From a virus, in the IMG/VR virus record IMGVR_UViG_3300022859_000008, positions 1-42,279 of that record: DNA of 42,279 bases; one strand, 5' to 3'. Made by a program: the position numbers and the translations under genes. The notes under the pieces are model-generated. The model worked only from the letters and a program-made list of their open reading frames with translations, did no database searches and was not told the origin of the DNA. This document shows positions 37,608 to 42,279 of the stretch, in pieces. Every line of letters starts with the position of its first letter. The stretch's first letter is position 1.

Positions 37608-37773
37608 TCTGTTTCTCCTCGATCCATATGTCCATGAAATAAGCGCACTTGTCGGGTGTCTGCGGTTCAAACTTAGCAAACGATTGACGAAAGGTGCTTG
37701 GCTTTGCCTCATGCCGATAGCATTCATCCGCCATCGGACATTCGTCATTGGAGCACATCGTAATGTCAGGCAT
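37600..37773 (-). CDS. 57-residue cysteine-containing protein
   Basis: A complete small gene with an AAGGAGGG site. The protein begins MPDITMCSNDECPMADECYR and has cysteines at 7, 12, 18 and 43, with AKPSTFRQSFAKFEPQTPDK between them, suggesting a small metal-binding fold. Similar peptides occur in other phages in my memory, without known role. It overlaps both neighbours by 8 bases. Confidence 0.6.
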   Translation of the reverse strand: MPDITMCSNDECPMADECYRHEAKPSTFRQSFAKFEPQTPDKCAYFMDIWIEEKQND

Positions 37774-38113
37774 CTTTCCCTCCTTTCAGTTCTGCGAGGG
37801 TGGTGCGGGCTTTGTTCCCGCCATCTTCTTGCAACGCGTGTCGCCCGCTATCGCCTCCACTGTGTATCAGGCGGCACAGACGCGCCTGCTCTGCATACCA
37901 TTCCAAGGTATCAACCGCCTTAGCCAGCTTCGCCTCTAGCTCCTCGACCCTCTCCTCAAGCATCACGTTATCCGCTGCTATCTCTTCATACTCATCCTTG
38001 AAGTCATACTCTTCTTGCTCCCCCACAGCCTCATATGTCTTCTCGAAGATGTCAGGCTCAAGCAAGCCGAGTGGGATACGGTTCTCAAGCAGGTCTTTGT
38101 TGTCTTGTGTCAT
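37766..38113 (-). CDS. Coiled-coil small protein
   Basis: A 115-residue protein; ATG at 38113 overlaps the upstream TGA (ATGA), so it is preferred to a GTG 9 bases earlier. Residues 33-75 form a strongly charged coiled coil (YEEIAADNVMLEERVEELEA). The C-terminus (TLEWYAEQARLCRLIHSGGD, GRHALQEDGGNKARTTL) is a recurrent ending in small proteins of alphaproteobacterial phages. Function unknown. Confidence 0.6.
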   Translation of the reverse strand: MTQDNKDLLENRIPLGLLEPDIFEKTYEAVGEQEEYDFKDEYEEIAADNVMLEERVEELEAKLAKAVDTLEWYAEQARLCRLIHSGGDSGRHALQEDGGNKARTTLAELKGGKDA

Positions 38114-38472
38114 CTGTTCCACCCCTTGCGCTCCGTATAAAAGTCCTCCGCAATCGCACGTGCCAAATCACGGATCGTCACGTCCATGTCCCACACATCA
38201 TCCATCACGTTCTCTATGTGATCCGCAAGGCTCGCAATGCTCACGGCCGTAATCTCATCCAGCAGTACGCCGCCGTCCTTGCCCCGTGGTCCGTGGTCCT
38301 CGAGCCGCGTCAGCTTTCCGACACCACTGTCTTGATACGCAGGAATTTGGTTCCAACGCTCGCCGTCAAACTGGTCCAGATAGTGGCTCGTCTCAGCGTT
38401 GCCGTCCGCGTTGACCCTCGTGTAGTTCACAGCGCGGATCATGCCCTTCCATGACCTGTTGTCCTGTGTCAT
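38110..38472 (-). CDS. Hypothetical protein
   Basis: A 120-residue protein with an AAGGAGA site before ATG at 38472. The N-terminal part is strand-like (WKGMIRAVNYTRVNADGNAE, HYLDQFDGERWNQIP) and the rest helical and acidic (LADHIENVMDDVWDMD, LARAIAEDFYTERKGW). No recognised domain. It begins MTQDN, as does the next gene, hinting at shared leader sequence. Confidence 0.5.
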   Translation of the reverse strand: MTQDNRSWKGMIRAVNYTRVNADGNAETSHYLDQFDGERWNQIPAYQDSGVGKLTRLEDHGPRGKDGGVLLDEITAVSIASLADHIENVMDDVWDMDVTIRDLARAIAEDFYTERKGWNR

Positions 38473-38487
38473 ATTCTCTCTCCTTGA

Positions 38488-38664
38488 TTAAAATTCTGGC
38501 TCGCCGTTCTCCGCCAACGAAGGCAAAGAATATGCGTAGTCCCTGTTCCTCTTCGCACGCAGGTCAGGCACGTCGTCATACGATATGTTGTCCGACGCAA
38601 TCAAACCAAGCTCGCGGAGCTCATGCTCTATATACAAAGGGATCGGTCCGTGGTCCTCGGTCAT
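38488..38664 (-). CDS. 58-residue protein, unknown function
   Basis: A complete small gene with ATG at 38664 overlapping the upstream TGA and TAA at 38490-38488. The protein begins MTEDHGPIPLYIEHELRELG and has a basic YDDVPDLRAKRNRDYAYSLP segment. Nothing is recognised. Coupling to the gene upstream supports expression. Confidence 0.5.
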   Translation of the reverse strand: MTEDHGPIPLYIEHELRELGLIASDNISYDDVPDLRAKRNRDYAYSLPSLAENGEPEF

Positions 38665-39179
38665 CCTTCCATCTCCTGAATCTGTGCCACATAGCGCTGA
38701 ATGCGCTCTTCGAGTATCGCAAGCTTCGCCTCAAGTTCTTCGATGCGGTCAGCGGACAAGCTGAACAAAGCTTCTGCTAAATATACTTCCTGCACATCGT
38801 CGCCAATCTGTGAGCGCAATTTTTTTACTAGATCGTCACTCATCTTGCTCTCCTTATCTATTTTCCAATCTAGGTGAAGCCAGTCAGTATCTTCTGGCAT
38901 CATTTCTACTTTGTCACCATGAAGTTTCTTTAGTCTAGCCCATGCTCCTGCGTTGTTCATTCTCAGCAGATAAGAGCCTTTACCGCAACGGTAATCAGAA
39001 CCACTTGAACCCTTGAAGTAGAAGTAGTCGTCACTCTCGTTGACCTCAGTGATACCGCTGTTCATTCTCCAGCTATCACCATCCAAGTAACCACCGCTCC
39101 ACCCTGCAAGAACACGGTAGTGAGGGTCATCACCTTTCACCTTGACGACAACCCAGTTGTCAGGTGTGTAAGTAGTCAT
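38661..39179 (-). CDS. Apparent fusion of two small phage proteins with an internal start
   Basis: A 172-residue protein. Residues 1-108 (WVVVKVKGDDPHYRVLAGWS, YFYFKGSSGSDYRCGKG, AGAWARLKKLHGDKVE) form a beta-rich module I recognise as a stand-alone phage protein. Residues 113-172 (MSDDLVKKLRSQIGDD, ADRIEELEAKLAILEERIQR) form a coiled-coil protein that usually stands alone. Exactly at the junction the minus strand reads AAGGAGA-GCAAG-ATG (38855-38841), a perfect start signal, so a separate 60-residue product from 38843 is likely as well. The fusion may have arisen by loss of a stop codon. Confidence 0.6.
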   Translation of the reverse strand: MTTYTPDNWVVVKVKGDDPHYRVLAGWSGGYLDGDSWRMNSGITEVNESDDYFYFKGSSGSDYRCGKGSYLLRMNNAGAWARLKKLHGDKVEMMPEDTDWLHLDWKIDKESKMSDDLVKKLRSQIGDDVQEVYLAEALFSLSADRIEELEAKLAILEERIQRYVAQIQEMEG

Positions 39180-39358
39180 TCTGTTACCTCCTCATGCGTC
39201 ACGCCGAGCTCCTCGGAGATCCACGCCATAGCCGTGCAGATGTCGGCCCAATCCTCGTCGTAGTCTGGATCCACGCCCTCGGGGATGGTGAGCTCACGAT
39301 GCAACTCAAGAGCACCCCACACAACCCCCAGACAGCTCGCTTTGTCGTTCGCGGTCAT
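39176..39358 (-). CDS. 60-residue acidic protein
   Basis: ATG at 39358 is chosen for its GGAGGTGGG site and ATGA overlap with the upstream stop; a longer open frame to 39421 would add residues read from a 7-bp repeat. The protein (MTANDKASCLGVVWGALELH, ADICTAMAWISEELGVTHEE) is helical and acidic. Unrecognised. Confidence 0.5.
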   Translation of the reverse strand: MTANDKASCLGVVWGALELHRELTIPEGVDPDYDEDWADICTAMAWISEELGVTHEEVTE

Positions 39359-39765
39359 TGGCCCACCTCCTGCGTCAAAAGGTTCTCGGTTCTCGGTTCT
39401 CGGTTCTCGGTCATCGCACACGTCACGTTCCGCAGAGGCGTCACATACTCGTCCGCAATAGAGTTCTCCGTAGCGTAGTCCACGGCGCTCGCAACTCGGG
39501 TCAGGTATTCCTTCGTCACCATGTCCTCGGGCGATGGCAGCTTGGCGATATACTCGTGCGCTGCTTCGAAGGTGTAAAAAAGCTTCATACTATCACCTTC
39601 AAACGGCTCCTGATCGTAAAGGGACTTGATCCAGACGCTGAAACTGTCTTGGTATATATCAACCTCCGCTTCTGGTTTTATCACGCCCTTATCAAGCATC
39701 TCCGCAACCAGTGCGTCGATCTCGGCTCGGATGTCTTTGATTGGTTTGGTCATGTTCTCGTTCAT
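39355..39765 (-). CDS. First gene of the accessory operon, unknown function
   Basis: A 136-residue protein; ATG at 39765 has a GGAGCGAG site, while the open frame continues upstream through repeats. It contains a helical N-terminus (IKDIRAEIDALVAEMLDKGV), a strand section (VDIYQDSFSVWIKSLYD), and a C-terminal helix-strand part (EYLTRVASAVDYATENSIAD). The end includes TENREPRTEN encoded by tandem 7-bp units. No family recognised. Confidence 0.5.
   Translation of the reverse strand: MNENMTKPIKDIRAEIDALVAEMLDKGVIKPEAEVDIYQDSFSVWIKSLYDQEPFEGDSMKLFYTFEAAHEYIAKLPSPEDMVTKEYLTRVASAVDYATENSIADEYVTPLRNVTCAMTENREPRTENLLTQEVGQ
39381..39408. repeat. Four tandem copies of GGTTCTC
   Basis: The 7-base unit GGTTCTC occurs four times without gaps and is followed by a variant GGTCATC. 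The related string GGTCCTCGG or GGTTCTCGG is scattered through the accessory operon and the adjoining non-coding region (for example near 36800, 38651, 39770, 39957 and 40006). Confidence 0.85.
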
Positions 39766-39814
39766 TGGTTCTCGCTCCGTGGTTAAAACACTCAATGTGT
39801 TGTGTCGTGCTTGG

Positions 39815-39843
39815 AGGTTATCGACAAGTGGAGGGTGGGTCAA
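39815..39843 (-). promoter_or_regulatory. Possible promoter of the accessory operon
   Basis: On the minus strand TTGACC (39843-39838), a 17-base spacer and TAACCT (39820-39815) precede the first accessory gene at 39765. The -35 is good and the -10 weak, so this is tentative. Confidence 0.35.
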
Positions 39844-39851
39844 GGGGCTTG

Positions 39852-40016
39852 TGCAACAAAATGCAGAGTTAAGGGAGAACGCAGCACGGTCCCATGTTCG
39901 CGGACCATGCAACAAAATGCAGAGTTACAGGAGCACAGTGCACGCAGCACGGTCCTTGGTCCTCGGATCAAAGAGGGTTTTTCGAGGATATTGTAAGAAA
40001 GTCCTTGGTCCTCGGA
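39852..40016. repeat. Direct repeats in the 39766-40491 non-coding region
   Basis: Three exact direct repeats are nested here: TGCAACAAAATGCAGAGTTA at 39852-39871 and 39908-39927; ACGCAGCACGGTCC at 39879-39892 and 39942-39955; GTCCTTGGTCCTCGGA at 39952-39967 and 40001-40016. No convincing gene is found between 39766 and 40491. Confidence 0.85.
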
Positions 40017-40077
40017 CCTTGGTTTGATATACAAGGTGCGTCCAACGGACAAAAATTACCCCTGATTCGTCTCACTC

Positions 40078-40342
40078 GTAACGAGCCGTTACACTTGCTT
40101 GATTGTAAGTGTAACGGATTTTTGTGTTTGTTTACAGTGTTTTAGGGGTTAAAAAGCCTGTAATCTGAGTCCGTAACAGGGTTTTTTCCAGAGAACCTGA
40201 GTAAAAGTGAATCGAAAACTTCCAGATTGGGTATAGGGAGTGTAACGAGTAGTGTTTTTATGTGTTAGAGTATTGTTTTTACTGGGTTATTCCCGTCACA
40301 ATATCCGTTACACTGACAATCTCTATCTGTAACGGTGTAACG
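40078..40342. promoter_or_regulatory. Cluster of GTAACG motifs, possible origin or operator array
   Basis: GTAACG or its complement occurs at 40078, 40087, 40111, 40242, 40306, 40329 and 40337, plus GTAACA at 40173. Several are extended as GTGTAACG followed by G or A. Two copies form an 11-bp inverted repeat CCGTTACACTT/AAGTGTAACGG (40086-40096, 40107-40117), followed by ATTTTTG, which could also terminate transcription. The surrounding sequence is AT-rich relative to neighbours. The cluster could bind an initiator or repressor. Confidence 0.5.
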
Positions 40343-40434
40343 AGTTCCTAAAGGATCGGTTTTTGAAGGTTTTGTTTTTTTGTTAACTGAAATCCTCTGG
40401 AAAAATCCCTTTACGTTTCTGGGAAGAGCGCCTC

Positions 40435-40464
40435 TTGAAAGGACAGCGGTGCTTGTTGTATAGT
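40435..40464 (+). promoter_or_regulatory. Sigma-70-type promoter for the small terminase gene
   Basis: TTGAAA (40435-40440), an 18-base spacer and TATAGT (40459-40464) precede the terminase start by 27 bases. Confidence 0.6.
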
Positions 40465-40491
40465 GCCCACAAGTAATCTCTGGAGGACACC

Positions 40492-41082
40492 TTGGGAAAG
40501 TATGTGAAGAAAGAATACCCTGAAGGCACACCCATCCGCGCTGATGGAAAGCCTGACCCACGCAAGGGGAGGATCACCAATAGGCAAGAGACCTTTTGTA
40601 AGCTGGTCGTTGAAGGCATCTATTCAAACTCCGAATGCGCACGGCGCTCAGGTTTCTCCGTTGCCACCTCAGCAGGCTATGCCAAGAAGCTTTTGGATGG
40701 CGTAGAATACCCCCATGTGGTGGCTCGGATCCAAGAGCTGCGCGAGGAGCGAGAACGCCGCTACGGTGTGACCACCATCGGCCAGCTTGAGCGTTTGGCA
40801 AAGCTCTCACGTGGTGCTGAAGATGCAGGCCAGTTCAGCTCTGCAATCAACGCAGAAAAGATTCGCTCGGCGCTGGGCGGATTGACAATCGACCGCCGCG
40901 AGAACATCAATGTCATGGATCAGATGAGCCGCGATGAGATCACCTCGCGCTTGGCCGCTCTGCAACAGCAATATCCGCAGGTCTTTCAGATTGAGGGCTC
41001 CCAGATGCGGGACGTCACCCCAAGTGACACCAGCACCGAGCTGTTAGACTACGTCGAGGGCAGGACAGTAGACAAAGGCTAA
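40492..41082 (+). CDS. Terminase small subunit (predicted)
   Basis: A 196-residue protein. Residues 28-75 (ITNRQETFCKLVVEGIYSNS, ECARRSGFSVATSAGYAKKL) match the HTH region of Terminase_2-type small subunits, followed by a long charged helix (ARIQELREERERRYG) and an oligomerisation helix (GQLERLAKLSRGAEDAGQF). It recognises phage DNA and recruits the large subunit for packaging. It starts with TTG at 40492 behind TGGAGG with 5-base spacing; no ATG fits as well. The large subunit gene is not in the window, which is consistent with its lying past the end. Confidence 0.72.
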   Translation: MGKYVKKEYPEGTPIRADGKPDPRKGRITNRQETFCKLVVEGIYSNSECARRSGFSVATSAGYAKKLLDGVEYPHVVARIQELREERERRYGVTTIGQLERLAKLSRGAEDAGQFSSAINAEKIRSALGGLTIDRRENINVMDQMSRDEITSRLAALQQQYPQVFQIEGSQMRDVTPSDTSTELLDYVEGRTVDKG

Positions 41083-41169
41083 CCCATCGGCTATACGGAA
41101 AAGGAAGCCCCCGCGCTGCGACAACAGCCGAGGGCATGATCGAAACCTTAAACTGCAAGGGAGGCTTCA

Positions 41170-41712
41170 ATGCCCAGCAAATTACTATCTATCGAGACTC
41201 TTCGCAAGCTCCTTCGCCAAGACCCTGAGACAGGTCTTTTGTTTTGGCGCGAGCGCACCCCTGATATGTTCGAGGCAGACACCCCTGAGAAGGCCGCCGC
41301 CATATGCACCCGCTGGAACACACGGCACGCGCACCAGTCAGCCTTGATTACCTTCGGGCCATATGGTGCGACAGGTAGGATGGGTGGCAGGAACTACACA
41401 GCTTCACGGGTTGCGTGGGCTATGCATCACGGGGAATGGCCGAATAAAAACCTATGGATAAAAAACCTAGACGGTGATCGGTTCAACATCCGCATTGATA
41501 ACCTCGCCTTGCAGACCAAGCAGGAAGCCAATACCGCTGAGCGTGAGTCTACTCTTTTGTATGACAAAAAAAGACGCCGTTGGGTGCCCCGTATACACAG
41601 GGACGGAAAGCGTATAGAGCTTGGTAAGTTCTTTCACCGAGAAGACGCTGAAACCGCCCTGCTTCAGGAGCAAATAAGACAGGAACGACGAACAAATGAG
41701 CCAAGGCCCTGA
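41170..41712 (+). CDS. HNH/AP2-type protein with altered catalytic motif
   Basis: A 180-residue protein with the same architecture as the HNH gene at 33081, including LRKLLRQDPETGLLFWRER and a shared NTRHAH segment. The usual DHINGDR...DNR...NL core appears as NLDGDRFNIRIDNLALQ: the first catalytic His is replaced by Asn, so nuclease activity is doubtful. The AP2-like end (RRWVPRIHRDGKRIELGKFF) is retained. It lies between small terminase and the VRR-NUC gene and overlaps the latter by 17 bases. It may now act only as a DNA-binding protein or be decaying. Confidence 0.7.
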   Translation: MPSKLLSIETLRKLLRQDPETGLLFWRERTPDMFEADTPEKAAAICTRWNTRHAHQSALITFGPYGATGRMGGRNYTASRVAWAMHHGEWPNKNLWIKNLDGDRFNIRIDNLALQTKQEANTAERESTLLYDKKRRRWVPRIHRDGKRIELGKFFHREDAETALLQEQIRQERRTNEPRP

Positions 41713-42115
41713 GTCCAGATTCTGGAATACGCTGAAGTCGTCCATGCCCCCAAAGAGCTTCGCACAGCGCGTTGAGAACCGTGCGGGGGGTGGGGTGCCC
41801 GACGTGTTCGGAACCCTATCAGGGCTACCGTTTTGGGCCGAGCTAAAGGCAACAAAGATTTCGACCATAAAAATCGCCCCTCATCAGGTCGCGTGGCATA
41901 CTTCATTCTGGGCTCACGGGGGTATCTCGTTTTTCTTGATAAACGCCCTCTCTTTCAAAGAAATCCGAATAATCGAGGGCCGAGAAGCGGTAAACGTGGC
42001 CCAAAACCCGAGAATCGCGGACCACGGGCGGGTTTTCGGGAGCAAAGCTGAGGTTTGGGAGGCTCTGCGCGCTGACTGCGTGGCTCACTACGCGGGATTG
42101 ATGCGCAAGGTGTGA
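41696..42115 (+). CDS. VRR-NUC/Holliday-junction-resolvase-like nuclease
   Basis: A 139-residue protein with a PD-(D/E)XK core: RVENRAGGGVPDVFG followed by FWAELKATK, giving the PD...ExK set, then a Gln/His helix (APHQVAWHTSFW). This is the pattern of small phage VRR-NUC nucleases thought to resolve branched DNA before packaging. It lies next to the small terminase, which fits such a role. The start overlaps the HNH-like gene by 17 bases. The tandem repeat array begins 5 bases after its stop. Confidence 0.78.
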   Translation: MSQGPESRFWNTLKSSMPPKSFAQRVENRAGGGVPDVFGTLSGLPFWAELKATKISTIKIAPHQVAWHTSFWAHGGISFFLINALSFKEIRIIEGREAVNVAQNPRIADHGRVFGSKAEVWEALRADCVAHYAGLMRKV

Positions 42116-42120
42116 GGTCT

Positions 42121-42279
42121 GCGGCCCTGCGCGCCGTGTTCTGCGGCCCTGCGCGCCGTGTTCTGCGGCCCTGCGGTCCACGGCCCTGCGCGCCGTGTTC
42201 TGCGGCCCTGCGCGCCGTGTTCTGCGGCCCTGCGCGCCGTGTTCTGCGGCCCTGCGCGCCGTGTTCTGCGGCCCTGCGG
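42121..42279 (+). repeat. GC-rich 22-bp tandem repeat array at the window end
   Basis: The 22-base unit GCGGCCCTGCGCGCCGTGTT + CT begins at 42121, 42143, about 42180, 42202, 42224 and 42246. One interrupted unit (42165-42179) reads GCGGCCCTGCGGTCC, and a partial last copy runs from 42268 into the window edge. The array is far richer in GC than the rest of the window and has no spacers. It lies directly after the nuclease gene, where the large terminase would be expected to follow. Confidence 0.92.

Noticed and set aside
36885-37748. Longer 287-residue version of the Ala-rich protein
   Set aside because: The first 47 codons overlap a well-supported 57-residue gene in another frame, and the Shine-Dalgarno site supports the start at 37607.
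39359-39421. Longer start for the 60-residue gene at 39421
   Set aside because: The extra residues come from the GGTTCTC tandem repeat; ATG at 39358 has GGAGG and the ATGA overlap.
39802-40145. Several short open frames in the 39766-40491 gap
   Set aside because: They have no ribosome sites, are built on direct repeats and show no domain-like sequence.
42121-42279. Possible CRISPR array at the window end
   Set aside because: The 22-bp units are contiguous with no unique spacers between them, and no cas gene is present. It is a simple tandem repeat.

Overview
This window is most of the genome of a short-tailed (podovirus-like) tailed bacteriophage. Gene order and protein style match phages of marine Alphaproteobacteria (roseophage, pelagiphage and uncultured marine phage types). 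That host assignment is inferred from remembered protein families; no search was run. No tRNA, integrase, phage RNA polymerase or CRISPR array was seen. The portal and large terminase genes are absent and probably lie in the short stretch missing between the end of the window and its start, because the window opens inside the scaffold gene and closes in a 22-bp tandem repeat.

Layout. (1) 1-23068, plus strand, virion genes: scaffold, head protein, decoration-like protein, HK97-fold major capsid protein, a terminator, a GIY-YIG homing endonuclease with its own promoter, small basic and structural proteins, two head-tail adaptor-like proteins, tail fibre and repeat-rich surface proteins with an HNH endonuclease between them, a tail nozzle-like protein, then a block of internal (ejected) virion proteins ending in a 1372-residue giant. 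(2) 23062-31524, minus strand, replication genes: family A DNA polymerase interrupted by an intein, dNTP hydrolase-like protein, dCMP deaminase, UvrD-type helicase, small HTH protein, archaeo-eukaryotic-type primase, SSB-like protein and a conserved unknown, read from a promoter at about 31581-31609. (3) 31609-35188, plus strand: SNF2-type helicase, HNH endonuclease, small regulators including a ribbon-helix-helix protein, a terminator, then a lysis cassette (membrane-anchored amidase, Rz-like and embedded Rz1-like spanins). (4) 35348-39765, minus strand: about fourteen very small, tightly coupled accessory genes, several under 60 codons. (5) 39766-40491: a 726-base repeat-rich region without genes, holding two families of direct repeats and a cluster of GTAACG motifs. 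(6) 40492-42115, plus strand: small terminase, a degenerate HNH protein and a VRR-NUC nuclease, followed by the 22-bp repeats.

The most striking element is in the DNA polymerase gene. A 286-residue intein with intact splicing motifs (24102-24959) contains, in a different reading frame on the same strand, a complete HNH homing endonuclease gene (24125-24700) with its own perfect Shine-Dalgarno sequence and GTG start. The intein frame stays open across the whole nested gene, so the same bases appear to encode both a spliceable intein linker and a free-standing endonuclease. This looks like an intermediate between a conventional endonuclease-containing intein and a split intein with a free-standing endonuclease between its halves. 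Also notable are a tail protein built from six near-identical 156-bp repeats beside a frameshifted paralogue that has only its end caps, an in-frame gene fusion that keeps an internal Shine-Dalgarno and start, SSB-like C-terminal tips on both SSB and primase, and an unusually high load of five homing-type endonucleases.
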